The translations under genes were made by a program, and so were the position numbers. The notes below the pieces were generated by a model. It worked only from the letters and a program-made list of their open reading frames with translations. It was not told the origin of the DNA and made no database searches. This document shows, in pieces, positions 1 through 12,652 of a DNA stretch of 64,000 bases (its first letter is position 1; the number at the start of each line of letters is the position of its first letter). The stretch spans positions 2,501 to 66,500 of the forward strand of contig MPNW01000391.1 in assembly GCA_011800805.1 (NCBI GenBank). Reading direction: 5' to 3'. This stretch comes from Hirudo medicinalis (taxonomy: Eukaryota; Annelida; Clitellata; Hirudinida; Hirudinidae).

Positions 1-88
1 AGAATAAAAATAATAACATCTGTATAATAACAATAATTAATTGTTTTTGTTGTCGTTGTTGTTAATTGAAAGCCAATTACTTGTACAG

Positions 89-1655
89 GGGGGCATGTAT
101 GTCCTTCAGCTGATGGACCACTACAGTGCGGGATTCAGCGTCCTCATCATTGCCATATTCGAATGTGCCGCTGTGAACTGGTTCTACGGTAAGGACGGAT
201 TGTTTAATTAACATATTAAAATGATTATTCACAAATTAAGCTAATCGAGAAGACTTAAGTACTTTGCTTTTATTGATTTGTACATAAATTATTTTTTTTA
301 ATTTTTATTTCACAAAATTGATTCAAAGGCAACAAAAGAATATCTGAGAATGTCAAGGACATGCTTGGTCGACCCGTCCACAAGTTCTGGAAAATATGCT
401 GGCTAATCATCTCTCCCTGCGCGATATTCGTTAGCTTTATGATTATAATATTATAATAACTTTGACCTTGTTAAGGTCATCTGGAACATCGTTCCAGTTG
501 ATTGGTCGACGTAGGCAACCGGGCCATTAGATTTCTCATATAAATAATCACAATAAAAATAATGCAAATATGAGCTTCATTTAAACTGATTTGCACGAAT
601 TATCATGCAAACATTTGATGGTCAATTATTTATTCATATAATCGCTCCAATTGCCATATCGACAGTGCGTAGCGGTTTTTAGCCTCGCCCAGTACAGGCC
701 AGTCGAGTACAGGGGGATTTCCTACCCCCTCTGGGCTGACGTCATCGGTTGGATTTTGTGCCTGGCTTCCATAGTGCCAATATTCCTTGCGGCCATCTAT
801 GTCTTATGTAGGAGCCAAGGACAAACCATCCGAAAAGTTCTTTAACCTATTTAAATGATTATTTATGCTATTTTCATTTCTTTATTAATGTTATTATTGT
901 TATCATTACTATTAATATTATAGTCTCGAATCATAAAAACCATTTTATTAGCTAATTATTAATAATAATAATTAATTATTATATTATTATCAGTAATAAT
1001 AATTATTACTTATTAATAATTGTAAACTTAATACTAAGTGGCAATCCTTATCGTACTTACCCATACTTTATCGTTTCTTTTGCAATAAATACATTTTATT
1101 ATTTGTACTTTGAACACTTTGACCTATGCAATTGTGATGAGCAGTGAGTCTAAATCAAATTATTTATGAATATTCATTTCCCAGAAATTCCTCACATCCA
1201 TTCAACCTCCCAATGAAAACGATGACGACATCTCCTCTGGCATGTCCCGCATCGCTGCTTCCCTGCGTCTCGGGTCTCCTGCTACTCAGGGTCAAACTCC
1301 ATCAGTACCTGGATCTCCCCAAACCAAGGGGGACTTTCTCCAGAGCAACTCTACTCCCATCTGGGAGGCTGGAAAGGGCCAAGTCCAATGCCACCAAGGT
1401 CATCATTGTCAGGTCCACCATAATCGTCATCATCAATACTTAAGGATAAGGAGAGAAAGCTTGTTGAACGAGTTGACTTTTGGAGTTCCAGGTCGAGATG
1501 ATGATTATGATAAAAATGATGAATATGTTGGTGACGATGAGAACGATGATGACGATGATGATAACGAAGGCGTGGATATGGACAAAGCCAAAGAGAAAGC
1601 TGACAAGGATGACAAAAACAATGACATCGTCGATGAGTGCAGCATCATAGCTTAA
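89..1655 (+). CDS. SLC6-family Na+/Cl- neurotransmitter/amino-acid transporter, C-terminal part
   Basis: This is the 3' end of a plasma-membrane transporter gene; the N-terminal exons lie upstream of the window. Exons are 89-188, 329-429, 666-836 (or to the stop at 845) and 1185-1655, with phases that agree. The first exon encodes a membrane helix ending in NWFYG, followed by NKRISENVKDMLGRP and FWKICW, a layout typical of the TM10-TM11 region of SLC6 proteins. The third exon carries YRPVEYRGISYPLW and the last helix (about GWILCLASIVPIFLAAIYV). Exon 4 would add a cytoplasmic tail of about 156 residues that starts KFLTSIQPPNE, is rich in Ser, Pro and Gln, and ends in an Asp-rich stretch. Without exon 4 the protein stops 13 residues after the last helix. 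The substrate cannot be told from this part. The family assignment is firm; the long tail is an inference from splice sites. Confidence 0.82.
1084..1089 (+). promoter_or_regulatory. Poly(A) signal for the short SLC6 transcript
   Basis: AATAAA lies 239 bases after the stop at 843-845 and before exon 4 at 1185. It would allow a transcript that ends with the short C-terminus. A second AATAAA at 1984-1989 lies after the long-form stop. Confidence 0.45.
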
Positions 1656-2824
1656 GTGGTCGTGAATACTATAGGGTGGCATAACTGCTTTTTGATGGTA
1701 TTTGCTGGTATTTGCTGGTCTTTCAGTTGACGCTTGAACTTTCAGAGGCAAACTTTTTCTCGGTTGTTACGACTTAAATTTATTTTTGCTGAACATTAAA
1801 TGTGACTCAAATACTCTCCTCGTGGTCTCAAGGTGTACAAGTCTCCATTAAACGTGCAGCCAATTTAATACATTGGTCGTCATATCTTTAAGAGCGTCAC
1901 ATTATTTCGAATAACTTTCTTAAATATGAATATTAAGCACTCGAATTTGGTTATATCAATTATGTATCAGTACGAAATCTTACAATAAAGTGGAAAACGA
2001 ATTTATTACAAGTTTTAACAGGAAATGCAAGCTGAAAATCCGTCTGACTATTTTGTCTACGACTGATCGGTCATTTAATGAATCAGGATGATTTCGCTTT
2101 CTCAGGCACTTGAACGTCACAGAAATCATCCGAGGGCTATGAAAATGTCCCCAGCAGTCCGCTTATGAATGGAATTACGACAGTGTTAACAAAATTATGT
2201 AATTACTAATTATTCTCATTTACAAGTTTAATTTTACTGCCTTAAACATACTGAGCACAATACTTGATTGTTAGACATCTTCCACAGATACAAGTTGCTA
2301 TTATAATAAGTTGTTATCAAACAATAAGGGTTGCTCCACACTAATAAATTTAATAAACTTGCAGCTTGCAAAACTGAAGATATTATCGATTTTAAATTCT
2401 AATTTTATTTAGATCATTAATATTTTAAAATTGAAAATGAAGCATGAGAGTGTCACTTGGAGATTGGGATACATATCTTTTTCATTCTCAGTAAAGATCT
2501 TTAATTTTATAAAATCTAGATGTCACGTCGACAAAAAATAAATGATTGATTTTTTTTTTTAATAATTAGAATGGAAGTTTCAAAAAATAGCTTAAGAAAA
2601 CTATTTAAAATAAAGTTCGTATTGTTTTAAAAACTTAATAACATAAATGTTATTTGCCAATCCTCAAATTTGAGGATTATATACTTCGTATCTGGATCTG
2701 ATCTCAAAAAACAACCGGAGCGGTGGCAAGCTCCATAGATCGTTCCATGAGATCGATCTCTGCAAGGCTTCATTCCAAGTTGTCTTTCGTGATCCTGGCA
2801 TTTTCTACCCCCATTTTCCTCTCT

Positions 2825-2893
2825 TGGATGATTTATGTCGATCTTCGGACGTACCAAAGCGAAAGCCCTAACCACTCGGCTACGGGCGCCCAA
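2825..2893 (-). repeat. tRNA-derived SINE head, candidate
   Basis: Read on the minus strand, the sequence near 2893 begins GGGCGCCCGTAGCCGAGTGG and continues TTAGGGCTTTCG. TAGCCGAGTGG fits a pol III A box of Leu/Ser-type tRNAs. I do not see a good B box (GGTTCGANTCC) downstream, so it is at best a degenerate copy. No cloverleaf of a working tRNA can be drawn. Confidence 0.4.
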
Positions 2894-3234
2894 TACCATA
2901 TTAAATTAATTATTAAGTATTGTGTTACGCTAGGTAACGTTACATAACAGGGCCGAGGCGAAGGCAGAAGGGCCCAAGGGACGGCCGGATTTTAGAGCAT
3001 TTTTTTGGCTTTTCCATTATGAAATTGACATAACAAGAGACCATAGGAGACAGAAATGTCTGTCGGCGACCCTGAGCTTGTTCAGCACTCCCCTCGCAGA
3101 ATGCATTCATTTCCTACTGCCAAAAAGAAAATCGATCCATTTGCAAAAAGGCCATCCCTTTTTTTCCCGTCAAACCACATCTCCTCACTTATCAATGCTT
3201 CAACATTTCAGCCCAATATTAAGCATCCAGCTCA

Positions 3235-3597
3235 ATGTTGAGCAGCAAGTTTCCAACTCTTTTACTCAGCGGAGAGCCAAAATCCGTTATCACGATACCT
3301 AGAATTCTATTTCCTACTTTCCAAACTCAACAGGAACAAATAATAGACGTGGATCCAATTCAACGCAGGTCATCTCATCTCGTCTCATCTCCCCCCAAAA
3401 AGCTGCTCAGCACGTCTGAGGAGCGTCAAGTTCGTGTGCAAACCCTGTTTAACCTAATTAAAGAGAAGAACAACAACTTCCTACAAGACCCAGCAACAAA
3501 ACCGATGGATAAATACATAAAAGCCGGGACGGAGAAAATGAAATCACATCACGTGCCAGTGGAAGTGATGATGATGATGACGATGACGCTCAAATAG
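3235..3597 (+). CDS. Uncertain ORF, 120 aa, no recognised family
   Basis: This open frame has a balanced, charged composition (for example PPKKLLSTSEERQVRVQTLF) unlike the low-complexity ORFs elsewhere, and it ends in a methionine run encoded by an ATG repeat. No start context, splice partner or domain supports it. It could be an unrecognised terminal exon or chance. It lies just beyond the SLC6 3' end on the same strand. Confidence 0.2.
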   Translation: MLSSKFPTLLLSGEPKSVITIPRILFPTFQTQQEQIIDVDPIQRRSSHLVSSPPKKLLSTSEERQVRVQTLFNLIKEKNNNFLQDPATKPMDKYIKAGTEKMKSHHVPVEVMMMMTMTLK

Positions 3598-3993
3598 CCG
3601 AGTATAATTTAGAAACTGGCAGAAACACTAAGTCCGGAATCGGATGATTAGTACAACGGCGTGCACGACTTCACCAAGACGATGCTTTGACGTCACTGTT
3701 CGAGATAACAACAACGTTCTCTACAACAGCATTAAATAACAATTATTATTATTATTAAAAACTATCAACTGTCATGTACCAGTCAGTGAGACCTGAGATT
3801 TTTGTGCAGACGTCACACAAAAAAAGATGTCGACTGACAACTACCCGAAATCATCGAACGACTAATTAAGGACATCTGCTAAAACAGCTACTATCATGAT
3901 CATCGATCCGACCAGGGAAATCTCTAGAAGATCCTAGTTTTAGGAGTAAAAATTCAAACTTATAAAACAGTCGTGAGATTTGAGACCGTCAAG

Positions 3994-6329
3994 TTAGGGA
4001 AACTGAGTCTTCGGGATGTTGGCGACAACGTGATGCATCTGTTGTTGTTGTTGCTGCTGCTGCTGATGATGATGCTGTTGCTGAAGATGATGCTGATGAT
4101 GATGGGGGGCAGGGTGGTGATGAGGATGAGAATGAGGACGAGGATGAAAGTGCGACTCCTGGAGAGGTTGGTGAAAGTCCGATCTCTTGAAAACCGTGTT
4201 GAGTGATGGAATGGTCTGCGGGAGACGCAGCTGAATTCCGGGCATAGACATAGGAACCTGCTGGAGATGAGGAAACTGCTGGAACTGTGGCAGGAGAAAT
4301 CCCCTGGTCGGAAAGAAGTGTCGGGTCATTTGGCCCTGCGGACCCTGGGACATGATGGGCACCATGCTCGCAGGAACCTGAAGAACCGGTCGTTTCTGAG
4401 GCGACTGATGCAACGGGGCAAAGCCAGGGGGCGGCAATGACAGTTGCAGGTGCTGCTTGTCCATGAGAATGTTGTTGTTGTGATGAGTGTGGGATGCTTG
4501 AGACTGTGCAGGTAGCTTATCCTCAGCATCCACCTTTGCGGTGCTGTTTTGAGCAGATGATTCACTCCCCTGGACTTTGGGAGGCTCGCTACTGCCCGAC
4601 GTGACTGGCTCCTGACCCTCGCTGACTTCGTTGACCACTTGCTTTTGCTTCTTCTTTTGCAGTTTTGGACAATCTGCAATGAAGTGGCCCAACTTGAAGC
4701 ACCTCCTGCAACCTCTGTCGTTCGGAGGCGGTCCGTCGGTCAACTTTGACCTGTTGAAGAGGAAGTGCTTTGCACTGCGACATGCGGCCGCATCCTTGAT
4801 GTTGTCCTCCGAAGCAAAGGTCACCATGGTCCTCTGGAAAGCTTTTCTGATGTAGGTGCTCATCCTGTTGGTGAGCCTGGCTCCGAGGTTGTGGTCCAGA
4901 TTGAAGGGGTCCTCGATGGCTATCCCCGATCCGTTCCAGTTCTTTTCCGACTTTGGGAGTCTCTCCTTCTGACGGATGCAGATGACTTCGTTCTCGTAGT
5001 CAAAGTAGCTGGAATAGAATTCAACCATCTCCAGCCACAGTTGTCCGGGGCTCTGAGCGTTCCCGCTTTTCCAGTTTCGGCTGTTGTTATCGAACCAAAC
5101 GTCCCAGCCCTCAACCATGACGGTCGGTTTCTTGCTGGTCGATGTTGCACTCTCTTTGGTCAGCTGAAGGACAAATCATGAGTGAATTTTTTGAATGCTT
5201 GCGACTGTGGATTAGCAAGAGCATCACAGAAGTGAATAGCATGAATGATGCAGGGTAATTAATACTCAAGGTCATCATCAGCATCATCAACCAGACAAAA
5301 CAAGAGTGATCACATGACAAAACTTCACCGACCAAGGACTTAATACACAAAAAAACAACTCACCTCTTGCAATACAGGTAGAACAGGTGGTACAGTCCTC
5401 TGAAGAAAGTATATCGCCATGAGCGTATAAGCATAACTGGAGAGACTGCCCTTTGAAGCATCACAGATATGGCACACCTGGGTATTGATTAATGCAAAAG
5501 GAGGTCACTTGATAATGATAACGTAATGTTATGTTTCTTTATCAAACGTTCACGAGCTTTGCCCGAATTAACTGAACAGAATTTTTAACGAATTGGAATC
5601 TAAAAAAAATTCAATCCGCCTACCTTTGCCAGATGTTTTATGGCATAACCAAGCAGACGTGCCCTCCTATCCATTTCAGCATACCTGGCCAGAAGCCTGG
5701 TGTTATGTTGGGCAAGCGTGTTGTAGAGACAGATGTCACACTCAAAGTCACCCAAGCAGAACTTGACAATGGGCACTTTAGCCGTCGTTATGGCGATGAC
5801 TTCCCTGAAGCGGTCATCCCTGTCGAGACTGTCAGCAAGTTTGTTGATGATTTGGACGCAAGCAGGCATCTGTTCAAAAGGTCGACAAAAGGCACTTGAA
5901 TTCATAAGTTGTGAGAAATACATCATTCAATCCAATGCAGCATGTCAAGATGGACAATAACAGATTAGCTAAGAGGGATCAGGTTCCTGCAACTGGCCTG
6001 GTACCAAGGGATCATTACCAAGCATTAACACTAATTTGTCATCGAACAAATCGAACATGAAGCAATACCTCCAGTGACTCTTGACCTTTGAAACTCAGTG
6101 ATAGGTCGAGGTCACTCTTCCTGAAGCCAAAACCATTGCAGGAAGAACCGAACAGTGTCAGGACGGGATCTGAACAGGAATTGTTGGACGGTTTAAAATG
6201 CTTATTTACGAGACGATAATTATATTTTTTTGAAAGTGAATTAAAATTATAATTGCCTGTTTCAATTTTAATTTGCAACAATTAAGTAATTTGGCATTGT
6301 CATCTACAGTTCAACATCATCATCCACAA

Positions 6330-6363
<34 letters not shown>

Positions 6364-9300
6364 CTGTCATCATCATTGTTGTCATCATCACCTTTATCAG
6401 GGAAGATGGACCGAAGAAGGTGCTCGATGTTCTCCTTGAAAAGCTCCTTGACTCTGAACTCCTCTGCACTCTGCTCATTGGCAGCTAAGGATCAACAGTA
6501 ATTATTTATAATAGATTTTTAAAATTATTCATTATTTATTTAATAATAATAAATGCAATTATTCTATCATTAATTTTTGCTCAAAATTACTATACATTCA
6601 GCGCCATCAACAATATATCTTCATGAATACACCTGATAATTCCCATAGGGAAAGTGCCAAACAAGTGAGTGGAAGAACAACAGCCTACCCATGACATCCT
6701 CCAAAATGGCGTCGAGAAAGACAACGACCCACTCCTTGGGCGGCGGCATCGGCAGAGCAGGGACGACTATTTCTTCCGGGCAAGATTGCTTCACGTGGCC
6801 AAGGTTTTGGCACGTGGTGCACATTTTCGGGGGGACCTTGGAAATGGATTCGTTTGTTTGTCAAATAAAACTCGATCGTCGACGTCACGAGCCGTCGCCA
6901 CGCTCACCGTGTCTGTGGCGGCCTCCTTCGAGAAGTACTGCTTCGAAAGACTCTCGGCCGTCGTCGTCGACGGACTGAAGCTCTGAGGTGAGAAGGCCCA
7001 TCTGGCCGACGCCAATTGTTTTCTGAAGAACTTGTAGATGGAGCTGTGGCACATGGACCTGGCCAGATTGCGACGGGCGCAGTACGGATCTGAAGCCGAT
7101 CGTTTCGGCATTATTTTGCGATTCTCCTCGACCGAACCTCTTAAGTATTATCGGGGGTCATCGAGCACGGACGCGACGATTTCAATGCAATGCGATTGTA
7201 AAGGATAATGATTCAATAAAAACCAAATCATTTAATGCGTTGATTAATAATGTTCGGTAACAAACCTTAACGTCTCAAAATAATAATCAGCAATATAAAC
7301 AACACGACGGCATCCGAGGTCGTTTAACCCACCTTCGATGGCAATATTCTTCGAACCCCATCCCAATGTGTTTCTCGCGAGTGCTTCCGATCTCCTCACG
7401 TTGACGACTTGCTTCTCGAATGGGTAGGTGTCGTAGTACTTCAGCATCCTCGACCACAGCATGCCGGCACTTTGGTCGACGGCTTTCTTCGGCGTCCAAT
7501 CCTGGTAAGAGTAAAAAGGGTACGACGACGATGAGGGTGCTACGCTGCTTTCGATGGGAGCGATAAATCCGGAGTACGTCCAATTGGTCTCCGGGACCAC
7601 GATAACGGGCATCATCGCTATCGGCTTATCGAGCAAGTCTCGTTGATAATTGATAATCAAAACAACGTTGCGGCACTACGCGTCAGTTCGGGTGCAAAAT
7701 ATGGCCACAAAAATCGTGCATCACTTATATGCCGGTCGGGTTCGATCGACAATTTGACTAAATAATTAATTATAACCTTTGCCAGCCCTTCGAGGAGTGA
7801 AGGGTCGATGTTGCTGTCTCTTTCTTCCTGCCCGTCGTTCTCTCCTCTCTGCAACAGCTGTTAGGAAATGAAGAGTTGCAGTCAAAACATTGAACACCAA
7901 AATCTTTCGATAACAACAAGTGCTGATCTCTCTCGATAGAAAGGTAAAACATCATTTTCCCGTGGCACTGTAGTCCAGTTCCTCTGGTTTGTGATCTCTC
8001 ATTATAAATAGGTATGCATGTTATTGTGTTATTATTATTATCATTATTATTATTATCAACAATACCATTACCATTACCATCATCATCATCATCTATGACA
8101 AGGCATGCCCAACTTCTGGAAATGAAAGCGAAAGTAATCATATTTGGTCTCTACTGAGTTTACCTCATTTAACACTGGAAGGGCTTGTATCTTCTGCATG
8201 AAGTGGATGACCATCAGATGGAAGGAGTGAGGTGGAAGAGTCCCTTCATCCTGCCTGTCCAGCTGGAATATCTGCAGGAGGAGTTGATGATATTAATCGT
8301 CATGGTGATGATTGTATCACGCAATTACTTAATAGTATCGGTCATTGCAACAGATGAACGCCAAGAAACACAAAGACATGCAGATTGGCTGATCTAATAT
8401 AATATAATATAATATAATATAATATGATATAATGTAATTTAATGTAATATAAAATATTAGATAACACAATCACAGTTCCACGCGAATTTAAAAATCAAAT
8501 TAAAACCGCCATTCATTACAATTGCTCGCAACCAATTTCAAGTCGTGAAGTGAGCTGAATTGAAACTATTTCATCAGTGCATTGCAAAAACAAACCTTTG
8601 CCCAGATCCTCAGGCAGACAACCAGGACCGGCACCCTGTCGTCGATGCGAGTGTAGATTGCAAGCAGTTGGGACGTCTGGATGGAATTGTCCACGTTGGC
8701 CTTGATGGTGAAGGTGAATGTGGGCTCGCCTTCTGCGCACCAATCCATGGTCATGATGAGGGAGTTCGTGACGTGCGTCAGTTCGACTTTTCTGAAGATG
8801 TCTGATGAATGAATCATGATAACATCATCAAAAGTCATCGGGACAATTTACTGCTATCGTCCCACATAATCCTGGACCACATAATCAACCCCCCTCCATT
8901 GGCAAATAATAGTTAGCAGGCTGACCCTGGTGATTTGATTCTATGGCTGCCTTTAAAGTCTTCAGATCCTCCTTGGCCTGCTTCGTCGAGACGTCCACGT
9001 TGACGTCCGACGACTTTGTGGCGACTCCCGTCTCCAGGGATCCGTACATCCTGACGTTTGAATCTGACGAATCATTTGTATCCCAATCAATGATTGAATG
9101 CCATAAATAGATTGACCATTCACTGCAGAGGTTTCAGACAATGTTATGTTAATTGTGGTGTTTATTTGAAATCGATGATTCAATCGCCTATCCATCCATC
9201 CATCCATCCATTCATTGAAATTTATGATTCAATCACCTATCCATCCATCCATCCATCCATCCATCCATCCATCCATTCATTCATCCATTCAGTCATCCAT

Positions 9301-12053
9301 CCATCCATTGAAATCTATGATTCAAATAAACAAGCAGCATAGATGCTTGTGATAAATGACTGAACTGCTCACATCCTTAAGAGCTACATGGAAGAAGACA
9401 GTGGCTTACAATGACATAATTGGCTAGATTATTAAACATGTAAATTACAGGAAACAAACAGAAGAGATTATTGCAAACAGTTCCAAGATGTTATCCTCAA
9501 AATGAGCACAAATTTACACAATAATATTAATAATTATTAAAAAATTAACATAATTTATTTTTTTTTATCAAGCGTCAACAGACCAGGAATGACTGCAGCA
9601 ATAATCTCTTTGAGTTTCTCAAAGGCCTTCATCCTGACGGTTACATCCTCTTCGACGATCTTGTTTGCCTCGCACAAGGACGACAGCAGGTCGTTCGTCA
9701 ACGAGCACAATTCTTCCTGCCGTGCAGAAGTTCAACGAAAAAAAACAATGTGAGTCCGGTGAGATGAAAAATAAATGAGCAAGAACTTAAGATGTGAAGT
9801 TTGTTTGTTTTTGACCAGGTGGACTTGGATGGATGGATATTGTGATTGTGAGGGTGTAAAGTGTACGTAAGCCCATGCATCATCAAAGAGGGTGGACGAG
9901 CTCTTTCATTGACAGTGGGAAGTTGTGGTGATTCTAACTTATTTATGTCAACATTTTTATGTAATAATCACTTAAAAAACCAGAGAACATTTTCTATTGT
10001 ACTTTTAGGCGATCAGGATCGGTGTGTGGATGAGTTAGTGATTGGATAATTAGCATGGATGTGGTGCAATGCTCAATGTGAAGATTATTACAACGATCAT
10101 CCTGCAACGCTAAACGTGCATTTAATCCTTAATTGGAATGCTATTTCCGAACAATTAGCAGATTTGAGTTTTAAGTTCACCGAGTACAGAATAACATTGA
10201 AGTGAATAACCTAAAAATTCAAAGATCCCCTAGCAAACAAACTTATCATAATTCGTCAAGCACGACGGAAGGATGGAAAAAATAAAAGAACCGAGCTAAA
10301 AAATGCATCCGAACAAAATAGTTTTTTGACGACGCGCAAAGCTTCGAATGGTACGAGCAATAATGCCTTCGATTAACTTTTAACTGTGCTCGCTCACACG
10401 AATCTCTTTAAGAAACCTCTCGACCAAAACTCGAGCGCCCAAAAATTTCCCCCTACTTCAAACGATTCGGCACCCGCCCACGCACTCGCGACGTGCCAGA
10501 AAAGTAGCTTGCATTCGTGATTTTCAATCTCATCATTTTTCGAGCACGACTTTCATCGAAGAGTGCCGAGAAAATACGATCGCCGGTCGAATGAGGAAAG
10601 TCGCACGAGCGAATCGAAGGAAGCAAATCAAATCTCAAGCGATCAAAATCAAACTGGCAAGAAGTAAGTCGTGAAACGTACGACATATTAAGTACAGCCT
10701 CGATCTCCAAGCTAATGAAAAGCATATTTTAAAAATCCAAGAGTAAAACCAACCTTTAGAATTTTATTCGTCGAAGAGTTCGCAGCAGACGACGGATTCT
10801 CTGTAAAATCAAACAAAGGAACACTTGAATTAATAATGTATGAAAACAATTTAGTCAGTTTTGTCGTTCTCCGCATCTGAAGACGGCAATTAAGATCCCG
10901 AGTTATGTAGTATACCATTGAAGTGTAAAGCAAGCATTGTAAAACCACAAGGTATGATCAAGGCATATAAACTAAATATAAATATATGTAGATATAAATG
11001 ATATTTATGCAAAACATTTTAGAGGCAATTTTAAAGACATAAAATATACTAAATGAACATCAAATGGAAATTGGAGATAAATGTCTCTTGTATGATCTGA
11101 ACGACAGAACATTGGTGTTAAAATACCTAATTTTAAACGACATAGAAACAAGATAAAACAATTCAAGGATCTGCCGCAAGGAAGTGCAACCTCCTGCCAC
11201 CAGACTGGCCTCTTGCCCAAACAATGTAATAAAAGGGGTCATCAAAATCAACAAACATTAAAGCAAAATGCTACATTATTAAATTCATTACAGTCAGGCC
11301 AGCATCGTAAGAATGAATGAGATTTAGTCTGAAATGTAAATGCGACGCCCAATTCTGACCTTGATCTTCGTCGATGTCGTCGTCATCACCTGCTTTAGGT
11401 GCCAGTTGAGCTTTTTCCTTCGAACCTCTCTTTGGCAAAGCAGGTTGTTTTTGTGCCTCCAAGTCACCGGCAACAGCAGCGACGTCGACATTCCGATCGG
11501 AGCTGTCGGAAGGCTCGGCCTTTAACGGCAGAATGGGGTCCTGTTTGTTTCTTTTCCTTCTCCACAAACTATCCCCGGCTCTTCTATTTTTGTTCTTTGA
11601 TCTGATCTCATTAGGATTGTCTTTTGCATTGAGTTCACCTTTATTTTCACTCATAAAGACAACATTTGAGTTTTTATTGTCGTTTCTATAAAAACCATTC
11701 GCAACCTTATCTCGTCTGCCCTTGTTGTTAAATTTTATATCAGGATCCGAGTTGCTATTGTGACCATTGTAAGCATCTGTATTTGGATTACCTGGTTTGA
11801 ATTGATCCTTCTTTGAGAATTTCTTGAATCCATCCCCTCTCAACTTTGCTGCATTGCCACTCTCTTTCATCATGCCATGATCACCTGAACAATCAGTTGT
11901 AGCATTTGCTTTGGGAGCAAAAGCGCCATTTGCATGGAATCCATTTGGAAGGCGATCTGTTTCGACTTTTTTCTCAAGGTCGACTTTTGCAACTGAACTG
12001 ATATTTAGAATTTTTTTCAAATCTTTCTCTATACTATCTGTCGTCAATGCCAT
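3994..12053 (-). CDS. Terminal uridylyltransferase, TUT4/TUT7 (ZCCHC11/ZCCHC6) type
   Basis: The enzyme family adds uridines to RNA 3' ends (pre-let-7 and mRNAs in vertebrates). Fifteen exons: 12053-11360, 10800-10754, 9716-9584, 9063-8926, 8801-8596, 8271-8164, 7857-7777, 7501-7333, 7089-6908, 6836-6689, 6484-6392, 6169-6069, 5869-5624, 5477-5364, 5163-3994; all phases close, giving 1209 residues. The order is a disordered Lys/Asn-rich N-terminus (1-231), a first nucleotidyltransferase-like module (about 295-540) with GSLETG and SDVNVDV, a CCHC knuckle CTTCQNLGHVKQSC (about 591-604), the catalytic module with GSSCNGFGFRKSDLDLSL (Asp686, Asp688) and CDICL (Asp745), the PAP-associated region, a second CCHC knuckle CRRCFKLGHFIADC (972-985), and a Pro/His/Gln-rich tail. 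The first module has Asn in place of the second catalytic Asp, so it is probably inactive, as known for vertebrate TUT4/7. I infer orthology to the TUT4/7 ancestor; only one such gene is seen. Confidence 0.93.
3999..4150 (-). repeat. His/Gln-rich codon repeat at the 3' end of the TUT4/7 CDS
   Basis: CAT/CAC and CAA/CAG codons make alternating His- and Gln-rich runs close to the C-terminus of the TUT4/7-like protein. It lies in the long last exon and keeps the frame open to the stop at 3994. Confidence 0.8.
6322..6395. repeat. (CAT)n microsatellite in TUT4/7 intron
   Basis: An ATC/CAT repeat abuts the donor of the exon ending at 6392. Apparent ORFs rich in Ile or Asp here are only the repeat read in frame. 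Confidence 0.85.
8397..8456. repeat. TAATA pentamer microsatellite
   Basis: About ten AT-rich five-base units that decay towards the 3' side, in an intron of the TUT4/7-like gene. Confidence 0.85.
9165..9328. repeat. Compound satellite: CATC tetramers inside about 60-base units
   Basis: Three copies of a unit like TTGAAATTTATGATTCAATC alternate with CATC tetramer runs of changing length. The block lies in an intron of the TUT4/7-like gene between the exons ending at 9584 and starting at 9063. Confidence 0.8.
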
Positions 12054-12403
12054 TCTTTACTTGGCAATATCATGAAAACGGAAATCAAAAAGTTTTCTAA
12101 ACTCTATCGGGTAAACTGTTTAAAACACACTTCTTGCGACGATAAAAGATTAGTAATCCCCCAAACCACCGTCTAACGAGTTAAATAAGATGACTTGAAG
12201 TTAACTATATTGACGCTCAAGTAATCCAGATGAAACCTCCTCATCAACAAATAATAAACGCAAATCCTGTGCTTTCAATAAAACCAGATGCACTGGAGCC
12301 GTAAACTCTCTCACTTTACGAAATTTAGCAAAAGTAACAACAGAACAGCCATATTTCAAAAATTCACCATCTTTGGAATTTTTGTAAACAATATTTAAAA
12401 ATA

Positions 12404-12409
12404 TTTATT
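12404..12409 (-). promoter_or_regulatory. Likely poly(A) signal of the NSD gene
   Basis: AATAAA on the minus strand about 245 bases after the NSD stop codon. It sits between the NSD stop and the TUT4/7 start at 12053, so the two same-strand genes are only 600 bases apart. Confidence 0.4.
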
Positions 12410-12652
12410 CGTTCAAAATTAAAGCCAGTTTAACAAAATTATATTACATCCTTCAACGAAGAATAAGCTATTTGTCAGAAATGGAACGAGCCCCAGAGGG
12501 ACAATTTCATCAAAATTTAAACACATTTGGCGAATGAGTAGTTGCTAAAGTGTGTGGCTCTTGACACTCCACAACGAGAAACAAGAAAAATCCTTTATAG
12601 TAATTTGGCGAACGACGGTCAATTTTAACGATCGATTAACATAAATCTTGGT

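Larger units (their letters stand above)
1656..3993. other. Intergenic region between SLC6 and TUT4/7 genes
   Basis: The stretch holds the 3' UTR of the long SLC6 form with AATAAA at 1984-1989, a tRNA-like SINE head near 2825-2893, and an uncertain ORF at 3235-3597. The rest is AT-rich with no recognisable gene. The SLC6 (+) and TUT4/7 (-) genes converge here. Confidence 0.6.

Noticed and set aside
9188..9305. CRISPR-like spaced repeats
   Set aside because: They are CATC tetramers and short tandem units without unique spacers, in a eukaryotic intron.
10453..10948. Two ORFs within a TUT4/7 intron
   Set aside because: No splice sites connect them and composition is not coding-like, although the region is somewhat CpG-rich and an internal promoter cannot be excluded.
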